Assembly: GCF_001509795.1 (NCBI RefSeq)
Contig: NZ_LLZN01000002.1
Coordinates: 186,001-250,000 of the forward strand
Direction of reading: 5' to 3'
From: Streptomyces sp. NRRL WC-3605
GTDB lineage: Bacteria > Actinomycetota > Actinomycetes > Streptomycetales > Streptomycetaceae
DNA: 64,000 nt
Shown here: in pieces, positions 24,888-33,146 of the stretch
Layout of the letters: every line of letters begins with the position of its first letter
How positions within the stretch are numbered: the stretch's first letter is position 1
Made by a program: the position numbers and the translations under genes
Notes under the pieces: model-generated
Database searches by the model: none
The model's input: the letters and a program-made list of their open reading frames with translations, nothing else
What the model was told of the DNA's origin: nothing

Positions 24888-25985
24888 ATGGACCGACGCA
24901 TCCCCGTGGACGAGAACAGGACAGGACACCGCATCGTGCCCGAGACCATCCGCCGTTCCGACCGACTTCCCGAGAGCCGCTACGGCAACCGGCCGACCAT
25001 GAAGGACGTCGCGGCGCGTGCCGGAGTCGGTCTGAAGACCGTCTCGCGCGTGGTCAACGGAGAGCCCGGAGTCACACCGGAGACGGAGCGCCGCGTCCAG
25101 GAGGCCATCGACGCCCTGGGCTTCCGCCGCAACGACAGCGCCCGTGTGCTGCGCAAGGGCCGCACGGCGAGCATCGGCCTGGTCCTGGAGGACCTCGCGG
25201 ACCCCTTCTACGGCCCGCTGAGCCGCGCGGTGGAGGAGGTGGCGCGGGCGCACGGCGCCCTGCTCATCAACGGCTCCAGCGCCGAGGATCCCGACCGTGA
25301 GCAGGAGCTGGCGCTCGCGCTGTGCGCGCGGCGCGTGGACGGACTGGTGGTCATCCCGGCCGGTGACGACCACCGCTATCTGGAGCCCGAGCTGAAGGCC
25401 GGCGTCGCGACCGTGTTCGTGGACCGCCCGGCCGGGCAGATCGACGCCGACTGCGTCCTGTCGGACAACTTCGGCGGGGCCCGCGACGGCGTGGCCCACC
25501 TGATCGGCCACGGGCACCGGCGGATCGGCTTCATCGGCGACATGCCCCGCATCCACACGGCCGCCGAGCGGCTGCGCGGCTACCGGGCCGCCATGGAGGA
25601 CGCGGGGATACCGGTGGAGGACGCCTGGATGTCCCTCGGGGTGACCGACCCCGAGCGGGTGCGCCGGGCCGCGGAGGACATGCTCAAGGGCCCCTCCCCC
25701 GTCACCGCGATCTTCACCGGCAACAACCGGGTGACGGTCACCGTGATCCGGGTGCTCGCGGCGCAGCACCGCCGGGTCGCCCTCGTCGGCTTCGACGACA
25801 TCGAGCTCGCCGACCTGCTGCAGCCCGGAGTCACCGTGGTGGCCCAGGACGCGGCGGCCCTCGGGCGTAAGGCCGCCGAGCGGCTGTTCAGCCAGCTGGA
25901 CGGCACGCTGGTCGCCCCCGAGCGCATCGAACTGCCGACCAGGCTCGTCACCCGCGGCTCGGGCGAGCTGCCGCCCGAGGACTGA
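24888..25985 (+). CDS. LacI-family transcriptional repressor, 365 aa
   Basis: The DNA-binding domain begins near residue 38, PTMKDVAARAGVGLKTVSRVVNGEPGVTPET, including the hinge helix preceded by FRRNDSARVLRKGRT. The ligand domain follows the periplasmic sugar-binding fold (IGLVLEDLADPFYGPLSRAVEEVAR...ALVGFDDIELADLLQPGVTVVAQD). The start is uncertain: ATG 24888 is given; ATG 24858 overlaps a possible -10 box, and GTG 24936 is nearer the helix-turn-helix. The operator at 24838-24849 suggests autoregulation. The effector is probably a sugar, given the neighbouring ROK kinase and alpha-galactosidase. Confidence 0.9.
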   Translation: MDRRIPVDENRTGHRIVPETIRRSDRLPESRYGNRPTMKDVAARAGVGLKTVSRVVNGEPGVTPETERRVQEAIDALGFRRNDSARVLRKGRTASIGLVLEDLADPFYGPLSRAVEEVARAHGALLINGSSAEDPDREQELALALCARRVDGLVVIPAGDDHRYLEPELKAGVATVFVDRPAGQIDADCVLSDNFGGARDGVAHLIGHGHRRIGFIGDMPRIHTAAERLRGYRAAMEDAGIPVEDAWMSLGVTDPERVRRAAEDMLKGPSPVTAIFTGNNRVTVTVIRVLAAQHRRVALVGFDDIELADLLQPGVTVVAQDAAALGRKAAERLFSQLDGTLVAPERIELPTRLVTRGSGELPPED

Positions 25986-25991
25986 CCGGCC

Positions 25992-26825
25992 ATGGACGGC
26001 AGGTCCGAGGCGGGTCCGGCGGCGGACGACGACCGCACGCTGGAGGCGCTGGGCCTGGCCGAGGCGCCCCACGACCATCCGCTGCTCTACCCGGGCGCCT
26101 GGCCGGCCGACTCGGCGCTCCTCGACGGTGACCGGCTGCTGCCGCTGGAACGCCTGGTGCACGACGACCGGGCCCCGGTCCTCGCGGTGGGCTCCAACGC
26201 CTGCCCCGCCCAACTGCGGCGCAAGATGCGGGCGTTCGGGATCGACTCCCCCGTGCCGCTGGTGAAGACACGGGTGACGGGTCTCGCCGTGGGCGTCTCC
26301 GCCCATGTGAGCCGCCTCGGGTACCTGGCCGCCGCGCCGTTCCTCGCTCCCGGCCGGGTCACCGAGCTGTTCGTGACCTGGCTGGACGACGAGCAGCTCG
26401 CGGTGATCGACGCCAGCGAGGGCGTGCCCCGGGCCGACGGCAACTACGCCCGCGCGTGGCTGCCCGCGCCGGACGTGCGGATCGGCCTGGCGGACGGCAC
26501 GACGCTGCCGGGCGCCTACGTCTACGTGAACCGCCACGGCGTCCTGCGCGACGGCACGGGAGCACCGCGCACGCATCCCGGCCAGCGTCCGCTGCTCACC
26601 GAGCTGCTGTCGGGGTCGGCCCGGCTGCGGGAGCTGTTCGGCGTCACCCCCGAGGAGTTCAGCGCGCGGGTACGCGCGGACGTGCGCCTGTGCGCGCTGG
26701 GCACCGCTGTGTTCGCACGGGAGAAGCGGGTGACGGCGTCCGGCCTTGAGCCGTACGTCGGGGTCCGGCCTCAGCAGACGGGGAGGCCGGGGACCGGTGC
26801 GTCGTTGTCGCCGCCCTCGATGTAG
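25992..26825 (+). CDS. Hypothetical protein, possible gamma-glutamylcyclotransferase-like fold, 277 aa
   Basis: Starts six bases after the LacI stop, so probably cotranscribed with it. The central segment PVLAVGSNACPAQLRRKM resembles the (Y)GSN-containing substrate loop of gamma-glutamylcyclotransferase-like proteins, and VTELFVTWLDDEQLAVIDASEG and GAYVYVNRHG fit beta strands and an acidic site of that fold. This is a motif-level guess, not a confident assignment. The last 18 residues run into sequence that reads as the end of another gene on the opposite strand, so the natural C-terminus may have been altered. Confidence 0.7.
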   Translation: MDGRSEAGPAADDDRTLEALGLAEAPHDHPLLYPGAWPADSALLDGDRLLPLERLVHDDRAPVLAVGSNACPAQLRRKMRAFGIDSPVPLVKTRVTGLAVGVSAHVSRLGYLAAAPFLAPGRVTELFVTWLDDEQLAVIDASEGVPRADGNYARAWLPAPDVRIGLADGTTLPGAYVYVNRHGVLRDGTGAPRTHPGQRPLLTELLSGSARLRELFGVTPEEFSARVRADVRLCALGTAVFAREKRVTASGLEPYVGVRPQQTGRPGTGASLSPPSM

Positions 26826-26896
26826 ACGTCGCTTACGAACACCCCGGTGTTCCCGCTGTCGTCGGTCTTCGCCCACCAGACGTTGGTCGCTGGGCA
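26771..26896 (-). pseudogene. C-terminal remnant of an SH3-like secreted protein
   Basis: On the minus strand a 41-codon frame reads CPATNVWWAKTDDSG, then NTGVFVSDVYIEGGDND and ends APVPGLPVC-stop. This closely resembles the C-terminus of small Streptomyces secreted proteins with a bacterial SH3 fold (WW...G..G.V...Y). No start codon or upstream SH3 sequence is in frame; above 26896 the reading becomes Arg/Pro-rich noise. It overlaps the end of the gene at 25992-26825. Probably a truncated relic. Confidence 0.5.
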
Positions 26897-26972
26897 CCGC
26901 CGGCGGGCGCCCGGGGTGCCCCGCGGGCGGCGGGCGTGCGCCGGCGCGATCGTGGGCGGCCGGGCGCGGGAC

Positions 26973-28271
26973 TCAGCTCCCGGACGCCGTCAGGTCGCCG
27001 CGGCGGGGTGCGGCGTAGCCCTCCAGGTCGGCGCGGGTCAGACCGGTGAGCCGGGCCACCTCGCCGATGTCGAGGGCGCCGCAGTCCAGGCCGCGCAGCA
27101 GATAGCCGCTGAGGGCCTTGGCGGTGGCGGGCTCGTCCATGACGTCGCCGCCTGCCCGGTTGGCGTACCGGGCGAGCCGGGCGGCTGCCTGCTCGAACCC
27201 CTCGCGGTAGAAGGCGAAGACGGCGGCGTAGCGGGTGGGGATGTGGCCGGGGTGCATGTCCCAGCCCTGGTAGTAGGCGCGGGCCAGCGCGCGGCGGGTG
27301 AGGCCGTAGTGGAGCCGCCATGCCGCGTGGACCTGCTCGGTGGGGCCGACGGGCAGGACGTTCGTCGAGCCGTCGCAGACGCGTACGCCGGTGCCGGCGG
27401 CGGCGACCTGCATGATCGCCTTGGCGTGGTCGGCCGCCGGGTGGTCGCTTGCCTGGTGGGCGGCGGACACGCCGAGGCAGGCGCTGTAGTCGAAGGTGCC
27501 GTAGTGCAGCCCGGTGGCCCGGCCCTCGGCGGCCTGGATCATGCGGGCGACGGTGGCGGTGCCGTCGGCGGCGAGGATGGCCTGACTGGTCTCGATCTGG
27601 ATCTCGAAGCCGATCCGGCCGGCGTCCAGGCCGTGCGTCTTCTCGAACGCCTCCAGGAGCCGCACCATGGCGGTGACCTGCTCGGGATACGTGACCTTGG
27701 GCAGGGTGAGGACCAGTCCGCCGGGCAGGCCGCCGGCCTCCATCAGGCCGGTGAGGAAGATGTCGAGGGTGCGGATGCCCCGGGCGCGGACGGGCGCCTC
27801 CATGCACTTCATGCGGATGCCCATGTACGGGGCGGCCGTCCCGTCCCGGTACGCCTGGGCGATCAGCCGGGCCGCGCGGGCGGCGGCCTCGTCCTCCTCG
27901 GCGCCGGGGCGGGAGCCGTAGCCGTCCTCGAAGTCGACGCGCAGGTCCTCCACGGGCTCGCGCTCCAGCTTGGCGCGGACCCGCGAGTACACCGGCTCGG
28001 CGAGTGCGTCGGAGAGGCCGAGCACGGCGGCGAGGGACGCGGCGTCGGGGGCGTGTTCGTCGAGGGCCGCGAGGGCGCGGTCGCCCCAGGAGCGCACGGT
28101 GTCGGCGGCGAAGGCGTCGCCGGGGACGTAGACGGTGTGGACGGGCTGACGGGTGCCGGGGTCACCGGGGTAGCGGCGCTCCAGTTCGGCGTCGACGGGG
28201 GCGAGGGAGGCGTCGATCTCCTCGCCGACGGCGCCCGCGAGGCTCGTCGTCACCTTCTCCTGCTGGCCCAT
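26973..28271 (-). CDS. CitE/HpcH-like aldolase (DUF6986 type), 432 aa
   Basis: TIM-barrel carbon-carbon lyase-like protein. Marks of the HpcH/CitE/malate-synthase-like superfamily are LRVDFEDGYGSRP (metal/substrate acid), LTLPKVTYPEQV, GFEIQIETSQAIL (metal Glu) and LHYGTFDYSACLG. Streptomyces members are usually labelled DUF6986; the substrate is not established. ATG 28271 is chosen because GGAGG lies eight bases upstream; the open frame begins at 28301. A perfect 19-base dyad just upstream (28309-28327) suggests a dedicated repressor, but no regulator gene is adjacent. Confidence 0.82.
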   Translation of the reverse strand: MGQQEKVTTSLAGAVGEEIDASLAPVDAELERRYPGDPGTRQPVHTVYVPGDAFAADTVRSWGDRALAALDEHAPDAASLAAVLGLSDALAEPVYSRVRAKLEREPVEDLRVDFEDGYGSRPGAEEDEAAARAARLIAQAYRDGTAAPYMGIRMKCMEAPVRARGIRTLDIFLTGLMEAGGLPGGLVLTLPKVTYPEQVTAMVRLLEAFEKTHGLDAGRIGFEIQIETSQAILAADGTATVARMIQAAEGRATGLHYGTFDYSACLGVSAAHQASDHPAADHAKAIMQVAAAGTGVRVCDGSTNVLPVGPTEQVHAAWRLHYGLTRRALARAYYQGWDMHPGHIPTRYAAVFAFYREGFEQAAARLARYANRAGGDVMDEPATAKALSGYLLRGLDCGALDIGEVARLTGLTRADLEGYAAPRRGDLTASGS

Positions 28272-28308
28272 TCCCGCACCCTCCGCTTCCGCCGCTTCCA
28301 CCCTACGG

Positions 28309-28327
28309 ATTCAACAATCTGTTGAAT
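28309..28327. promoter_or_regulatory. 19-bp operator-like dyad upstream of the aldolase
   Basis: ATTCAACA-ATC-TGTTGAAT, a perfect 8+3+8 inverted repeat, 38 bases before the aldolase start. It is much more AT-rich than its surroundings. Form and spacing recall IclR- or GntR-family sites. The cognate regulator is not in the window. Confidence 0.6.
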
Positions 28328-28411
28328 GACGGTATCCGGAGTGCTTCACGCTGGTCAACACCGTGTCCGCGGGCGGCCGGTCCCCGCCCTCTCCCCCATC
28401 ATGCGACGCAC

Positions 28412-28450
28412 GAGGCCCCCGCGACCGTCGGAAACGGTCACGGGGGCCTC
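28412..28450. terminator. Hairpin terminator after etfA
   Basis: GAGGCCCCCG and CGGGGGCCTC pair, with a one-base mismatch and a further GACCGT/ACGGTC stem around a short loop. It is 18 bases beyond the etfA stop, and also lies upstream of the aldolase promoter. No U-tract. Confidence 0.6.
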
Positions 28451-28467
28451 GGTGTGCCGGGTGGGGA

Positions 28468-29430
28468 TCAGCCCTTGCGGGCCTTGATCTCCTCGGTCAG
28501 GGCCGGGACGACGTCGAACAGGTCGCCGACGACGCCGTAGTCCACCAGCTCGAAGATCGGGGCCTCGGCGTCCTTGTTGATCGCCACGATGGTCTTCGAG
28601 GTCTGCATGCCCGCGCGGTGCTGGATCGCGCCGGAGATGCCGGAGGCGATGTACAGCTGCGGCGAGACCGACTTGCCGGTCTGGCCGACCTGGTTGGTGT
28701 GCGGGTACCAGCCGGCGTCGACCGCGGCACGCGAGGCGCCGACGGCCGCGCCGAGGGAGTCGGCGAGCGCCTCGATGATCGAGAAGTTCTCGGCGCCGTT
28801 GACGCCACGGCCGCCGGAGACGACGATCGCGGCCTCGGTCAGCTCCGGGCGGCCGGTCGACTCACGCGGCGTGCGCGCGGTGACCTTGGTGCCGGTGGCC
28901 TTGTCGGAGAAGGTCACCGACAGGGCCTCGACCGCGCCGGCGGCCGGGGCGGCCTCCACGGCGGCCGAGTTCGGCTTGACCGTGATGACCGGGGTGCCCT
29001 TGGAGACACGGGACTTGGTGGTGAAGGACGCGGCGAACACCGACTGGGTGGCCACCGGGCCCTCGTCGCCGGCCTCGAGGTCGACGGCGTCGGTGATGAT
29101 GCCGGAGCCGATGCGCAGCGCCAGACGCGCGGCGATCTCCTTGCCCTCGGCGGAGGACGGGACGAGGACGGCGGCCGGGGAGACGGCCTCGACGGCGGCC
29201 TGGAGGGCCTCGACCTTCGGCACGACCAGGTAGTCGGCGTACTCGGCGGCCTCGTGGGTGAGGACCTTGACGGCGCCGTGCTCGGCGAGCGTGGCGGCGG
29301 TGTCACCGGCGCCGTTGCCCAGCGCGACGGCGACCGGCTCGCCGACACGGCGGGCCAGCGTCAGCAGCTCCAGGGTGGGCTTGCGGACGGCACCGTCCAC
29401 GTGGTCGACGTAGACGAGAACTTCAGCCAT
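28468..29430 (-). CDS. etfA: Electron transfer flavoprotein alpha subunit, 320 aa
   Basis: Subunit of the soluble FAD carrier that takes electrons from acyl-CoA dehydrogenases. It begins [15 protein letters not shown]. The C-terminal FAD-binding half reads [14 protein letters not shown], then [36 protein letters not shown] and [19 protein letters not shown], the family signature. Length fits. It is 51 bases downstream of etfB, in the same direction, forming the usual etfB-etfA operon and ending at a hairpin. Confidence 0.97.
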   Translation of the reverse strand: MAEVLVYVDHVDGAVRKPTLELLTLARRVGEPVAVALGNGAGDTAATLAEHGAVKVLTHEAAEYADYLVVPKVEALQAAVEAVSPAAVLVPSSAEGKEIAARLALRIGSGIITDAVDLEAGDEGPVATQSVFAASFTTKSRVSKGTPVITVKPNSAAVEAAPAAGAVEALSVTFSDKATGTKVTARTPRESTGRPELTEAAIVVSGGRGVNGAENFSIIEALADSLGAAVGASRAAVDAGWYPHTNQVGQTGKSVSPQLYIASGISGAIQHRAGMQTSKTIVAINKDAEAPIFELVDYGVVGDLFDVVPALTEEIKARKG

Positions 29431-29481
29431 GGGATTGCTCTCCTGCGAAACGAAGTTGAGGGGCGGTCGGCGTGTCGAGCC

Positions 29482-30270
29482 TTAGACGAACTTCTGGCTC
29501 GCGAGGTACTCGGCGAGCTGCTTGCCGCCCTCGCCCTCGTCCTTGACGATCGTGCCGGCGGTGCGGGCCGGACGCTCGGCCGCGCCGTCGACCACGGTGT
29601 AGGCACCCTCGAGACCGACCTCCTCGGCCTCGATGTCGAGGTCCGACAGGTCCCAGGACTCCACCGGCTTCTTCTTGGCGGCCATGATGCCCTTGAAGGA
29701 CGGGTAGCGCGCCTCGCCCGACTGGTCCGTGACGGACACGACGGCCGGCAGGGAGGCCTCCAGCTGCTCGGAGGCGGCGTCGCCGTCACGGCGGCCCTTG
29801 ACCGTGCCGTCCTCGACGGAGACCTCGGACAGCAGGGTGACCTGCGGGACGCCCAGGCGCTCGGCCAGCAGGGCCGGGACGACGCCCATGGTGCCGTCGG
29901 TGGAGGCCATACCGGAGACGACCAGGTCGAAGCCGGCCTTCTCGATCGCCTTGGCCAGCACCAGCGAGGTGCCGATGGCGTCGGTGCCGTGCAGGTCGTC
30001 GTCCTCGACGTGGATGGCCTTGTCGGCACCCATGGACAGCGCCTTGCGCAGGGCGTCCTTGGCGTCCTCGGGGCCGACCGTCAGGACGGTGACCTCGACG
30101 TCGTCGTCGGAGTTCTCGGAGATCTGCAGCGCCTGTTCGACCGCGTACTCGTCGAGCTCGGAGAGCAGACCGTCCACGTCGTCCCGGTCGACGGTCAGGT
30201 CATCGGCGAAGTGCCGGTCGCCAGTGGCGTCGGGCACGTACTTCACAGTGACAACGATCCTCAAGCTCAC
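29482..30270 (-). CDS. etfB: Electron transfer flavoprotein beta subunit, 262 aa
   Basis: AMP-binding partner of EtfA. It starts at GTG 30270 (VSLRIVVTVKYVPDATGD), with AGGAG seven to ten bases upstream; the longer open frame to 30414 is not used. The beta-subunit signature follows: VDGLLSELDEYAVEQAL, VLTVGPEDAKDALRKALSMGAD and the recognition-loop region, then PSFKGIMAAKKKPVE. First gene of the etfBA operon. TAATAT at 30374-30379 (complement) is a possible -10 element about 100 bases upstream. Confidence 0.97.
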   Translation of the reverse strand: MSLRIVVTVKYVPDATGDRHFADDLTVDRDDVDGLLSELDEYAVEQALQISENSDDDVEVTVLTVGPEDAKDALRKALSMGADKAIHVEDDDLHGTDAIGTSLVLAKAIEKAGFDLVVSGMASTDGTMGVVPALLAERLGVPQVTLLSEVSVEDGTVKGRRDGDAASEQLEASLPAVVSVTDQSGEARYPSFKGIMAAKKKPVESWDLSDLDIEAEEVGLEGAYTVVDGAAERPARTAGTIVKDEGEGGKQLAEYLASQKFV

Positions 30271-30373
30271 GCCGGCTCTCCTACTGCGTCGACATTTCTC
30301 TGCTGCCTCTTGCAGGCAGCATAGGCGCCCCAAGCGGCCGATCCCGATCGGGGCGACCCGCGCTCCGAGCGAA

Positions 30374-30379
30374 ATATTA
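30374..30379 (-). promoter_or_regulatory. Possible -10 element of etfBA
   Basis: TAATAT on the minus strand stands out in this GC-rich spacer, about 100 bases before the etfB start. The -35 region (GAACGA, 17 bases further up) is poor, so the assignment is tentative. Confidence 0.35.
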
Positions 30380-30512
30380 CTCGTCAGTACACCCAGTTCG
30401 TTCCCGCTAAGCAAGCGCTTTGAACTGTGACCTTCGCAACGCAGCGTAATCGGAATCCGACGGCTCCGCAGAACACGCGGAGCGCCTGTTCGGTCACACG
30501 GCCCCGGTGACC

Positions 30513-31022
30513 TCAGTCACGCAGCCCGTTGAACCGGCCCTGGTGGTACAGCAGGGGGCGCCCCTGCCCCGAGGGGTCGCCGAGGACGACCTCGGCCAGC
30601 ACGATGCGGTGGTCGCCCGCCGGCACGCGCGCCACCACCCGGCACACCATCCACGCGAGCACCCCGTCCAGCACCGGCACCCTCTCGGGGCCCTCGCGCC
30701 AGACGGTGGGCGCGCCGAAGCGGTCGGCGCCGCTTCGTGCGAAGGTCGCGGCCAGGTCCTGCTGATGCTCGCCGAGTACATGGACGCCGACGTGGTCCGT
30801 CGCGGCGATGGCCGGCCAGCTGGAGGCTCCGGCACCGACGCCGAAGGAGAGCATCGGCGGGTCCGCGGAGACGGAGCTGAGGGACGTCGCCGTGAAGCCC
30901 ACGGGTCCGCTCTCACCGCGGGCGGTGATCACCGCCACACCGGCGGCGTGGCGACGGAAGACGGAGCGGAGCAGATCGGGGGAGGCGAGCTGAGCGGAGT
31001 CCAGGCCGGGGGTGGCCGTCAT
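30513..31022 (-). CDS. Flavin reductase / flavin-dependent monooxygenase reductase component, 169 aa
   Basis: FMN/FAD-binding split-barrel protein. It shows FRRHAAGVAVITARG, GFTATSLSSVSADPPMLSFGV, SSWPAIAATDHVGVHVL and the C-terminal DHRIVLAEVV...PLLYHQGRF, all typical of flavin reductases (HpaC/SsuE-like) that supply reduced flavin to monooxygenases. No partner oxygenase is adjacent. ATG 31022 has AAGGA nine bases upstream. TTGACT at about 31170 on the minus strand could be its -35 element. Confidence 0.88.
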   Translation of the reverse strand: MTATPGLDSAQLASPDLLRSVFRRHAAGVAVITARGESGPVGFTATSLSSVSADPPMLSFGVGAGASSWPAIAATDHVGVHVLGEHQQDLAATFARSGADRFGAPTVWREGPERVPVLDGVLAWMVCRVVARVPAGDHRIVLAEVVLGDPSGQGRPLLYHQGRFNGLRD

Positions 31023-31231
31023 GGAGTTGTCCTTCTGCGAGGGGAGTCGGGGCGGTCCGTGGCGCTTCAACAGCCCGGACAGCGCGCGCCCACGGTGCGG
31101 GCCGGTACGGCCGGGGCCCGTCCGAAGAGAAGGAGTTCCTCACACATACAGTCAGACTGACGATAGGTGGTCCACACAGTCAAGTGCGTTCCGGCATGTG
31201 GGAGATGACTCACCCTCGGCATCACGGCCCC

Positions 31232-31645
31232 TCAGACCGCCTCGCCCAGAGCCGCGATCACGTCGGCCTTGCGGGGCTGCCCGGTGGCCCGCCGCACCAC
31301 GGCGCCGTCGGCGTCGAGGACCAGCACGGTCGGCGTCTTCAGGATGTCGAGCCGCCGCACGAGGTCGAGGTGCTCCTCGGCGTCGATCTCGATGTGCCGC
31401 ACGCCCGGCACCATGCGGGCGACCTCGCCCAGCACCCGCCGGGTGGCCCGGCAGGGGGCGCAGAAGGCGCTGGAGAACTGCACGAGCGTCGCGCGCTCGC
31501 CGAGTTCGCCGCCCAGCTCGCCCGCGCCGAGCCGCTTCCCGTCGTCGCGCCCGCGCACCCGTACCCTCCCGCTCCGCCGCCGCTGCAGCACTCCGTAGGC
31601 ACTCGCCGCCGCGAGCACCGCCACACACACCACGAGTCCGGTCAT
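31232..31645 (-). CDS. Membrane-anchored thioredoxin-family protein, 137 aa
   Basis: An N-terminal hydrophobic helix (TGLVVCVAVLAAASAYGVL) is followed by a basic linker and a thioredoxin fold. The active site is Cys62-Ala-Pro-Cys65 in SSAFCAPCRATRR, and the cis-proline lies in LKTPTVLVLD. The helix would tether it to the membrane; the many arginines after the helix argue that the catalytic domain is cytoplasmic, though this is not certain. It is divergent from the DUF4395 gene, a frequent thioredoxin neighbour in actinomycetes, with a shared symmetric promoter region. Confidence 0.88.
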   Translation of the reverse strand: MTGLVVCVAVLAAASAYGVLQRRRSGRVRVRGRDDGKRLGAGELGGELGERATLVQFSSAFCAPCRATRRVLGEVARMVPGVRHIEIDAEEHLDLVRRLDILKTPTVLVLDADGAVVRRATGQPRKADVIAALGEAV

Positions 31646-31653
31646 CACCCTGC

Positions 31654-31718
31654 TCAAGCATTCACAAGACTGCAAAGATTCCCGCCGCCCGGAAGCCTTT
31701 CCCCTGCGGAATGCTTGA
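31654..31718. promoter_or_regulatory. Symmetric divergent promoter region with GAATGCTTGA arms
   Basis: TCAAGCATTC at 31654-31663 and GAATGCTTGA at 31709-31718 are perfect 10-base complements, so each divergent gene has the same decamer just before its start codon. On each strand GGAAT or GGAAG stands 18-19 bases before the decamer, loosely like ECF sigma (SigR-type) -35 elements, but the GTT -10 is missing. Confidence 0.45.
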
Positions 31719-31721
31719 TTC

Positions 31722-32138
31722 ATGGACATCGACGTGAGAGGGCCGCGCTTCGGGGCGGCCGTGACGACCGTGGTGCTGGCGGTCGTCCTGGTCACCGGGA
31801 ACCCCTGGCTGCTGGCCTGGCAGACGCTGGCGTTCGCGCTCGGCGCCGCGGGCGGGGTGGGGCGTTCGCCGTACGGCGTGCTGTTCCGGCGGGTCGTACG
31901 GCCGCGGCTCGGGCCGCCGACCGCCTTCGAGGCGCCCGAGCCACCGCGCTTCGCCCAGGCGGTCGGGCTCGTCTTCGCGGGCCTCGGGCTCGTGGGCTAC
32001 GCACTGGGACCCGAGTGGCTGGGCCTGGCCGCCACCGGCGCCGCGCTGGCGGCCGCGTTCCTGAACGCCGCCTTCGGGTACTGCCTGGGGTGCGAGATGT
32101 TCCTGCTCGTACGGCGGCTGACGGTGCGCGCCGGGTAA
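31722..32138 (+). CDS. DUF4395 membrane protein, 138 aa
   Basis: Integral membrane protein with about four helices and the family signature FGYCLGCEMFLL near the C-terminus, where two cysteines are spaced CLGC. The first segment MDIDVRGPRFGAAVTTVVL is also typical. DUF4395 proteins commonly neighbour thioredoxin-like or rhodanese proteins, so a role in membrane thiol redox or sulfur handling is a fair inference. Divergent from the CAPC thioredoxin gene. No ribosome site is seen before ATG 31722. Confidence 0.85.
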   Translation: MDIDVRGPRFGAAVTTVVLAVVLVTGNPWLLAWQTLAFALGAAGGVGRSPYGVLFRRVVRPRLGPPTAFEAPEPPRFAQAVGLVFAGLGLVGYALGPEWLGLAATGAALAAAFLNAAFGYCLGCEMFLLVRRLTVRAG

Positions 32139-32325
32139 AGGACGATCAAAAGCACGAGGTGGATCAAGGGGTGGACGTGACGAGGATCTCGCGGCTTCCG
32201 GGCACTTGGGCTTGGCCCTCGGCCGTTCTTCGGGCACGATCGGCGACAAGCCGTAAACCTACGGCTGCGTAACTTCACTCTGGGAGCTTCCTTCCCAGGC
32301 ACTGGAGGAAGGGTCCACCCCGTCC

Positions 32326-33060
32326 ATGGCAGAGCTTGTCTACCGTCCTGTCGTCGGTTTCGCCCAGACACTGTTCAAGGTGTGGGACCTCAAGATCGAC
32401 TGCCAGGGATCGGAGAACATTCCGCGCTCGGGCGGCGCCGTGCTGGTGAGCAATCACATCAGCTACCTGGACTTCGTCTTCAACGGCCTGGCGGCGCTCC
32501 CCCAGAAGCGGCTCGTGCGCTTCATGGCCAAGGAGTCGGTGTTCCGGCACCGGATCTCCGGTCCGCTGATGCGGGGCATGAAGCACATCCCCGTGGACCG
32601 CAAGCAGGGTGAGGCGGCGTTCGCGCACGCGCTGGACTCGCTGCGGTCCGGCGAGGTCGTCGGGGTCTTCCCGGAGGCCACCATCTCGCAGTCCTTCACG
32701 TTGAAGAGCTTCAAGTCCGGCGCCGCCCGGCTGGCCCAGGAGGCCGGCGTGCCCCTGATCCCGATGGCCGTCTGGGGCACCCAGCGGCTGTGGACGAAAG
32801 GCCACCCTCGCAACTTCAAGCGCAGCCACATCCCGATCACCATCCGGGTCGGCGAGGCCATCGAGGCGTCCCGCGAGAAGTACGCCGGGGCCATCACCCG
32901 CCAGCTGCGCGAGCGCGTCCAGGAGCTGCTGGAGGCCGCCCAGCGCGCCTACCCGGTGCGCCCGAAGGACGCGAACGACACCTGGTGGATGCCGGCGCAC
33001 CTCGGTGGCACCGCCCCCACCCCGGAGCAGGTCCGTGCGGCGGAGGGCGCCGCGGGCTAG
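32326..33060 (+). CDS. 1-acyl-sn-glycerol-3-phosphate acyltransferase (PlsC-type), 244 aa
   Basis: Membrane-associated acyltransferase that would add the second acyl chain to lysophosphatidate. The catalytic NHxxxxD motif is NHISYLD (His44, Asp49). The substrate-binding FPEAT motif occurs as VGVFPEATIS, and the P-loop-like PLIPMAVWGTQR follows. Length is normal. GGAGGAAGG lies about 14 bases before ATG 32326, slightly far. It ends before a strong hairpin terminator, followed by a MITE-like element. Confidence 0.93.
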   Translation: MAELVYRPVVGFAQTLFKVWDLKIDCQGSENIPRSGGAVLVSNHISYLDFVFNGLAALPQKRLVRFMAKESVFRHRISGPLMRGMKHIPVDRKQGEAAFAHALDSLRSGEVVGVFPEATISQSFTLKSFKSGAARLAQEAGVPLIPMAVWGTQRLWTKGHPRNFKRSHIPITIRVGEAIEASREKYAGAITRQLRERVQELLEAAQRAYPVRPKDANDTWWMPAHLGGTAPTPEQVRAAEGAAG

Positions 33061-33100
33061 GCAGGCGGCCCTCTCCGAACCGGGGGCCACAGCAGAAAAG

Positions 33101-33134
33101 AGGCCGGCGTCATGACGACGCCGGCCTTTGTCCT
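33101..33134 (+). terminator. Intrinsic terminator after plsC-type gene
   Basis: AGGCCGGCGTC (33101-33111) pairs perfectly with GACGCCGGCCT (33117-33127) around the loop ATGAC, followed by TTTGTCCT. One of the clearest rho-independent terminators in the window. Confidence 0.8.
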
Positions 33135-33146
33135 GTCCTCGATGAG

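Noticed and set aside
26833..27807. 324-codon minus-strand frame overlapping the aldolase
   Set aside because: Shifted frame of the CitE-like aldolase; Arg/Pro-rich, no motif.
31654..31730. SigR-dependent promoter for the thioredoxin gene
   Set aside because: GGGAAT is present, but the required GTT at the correct spacing is not; kept only as a loosely similar arrangement.
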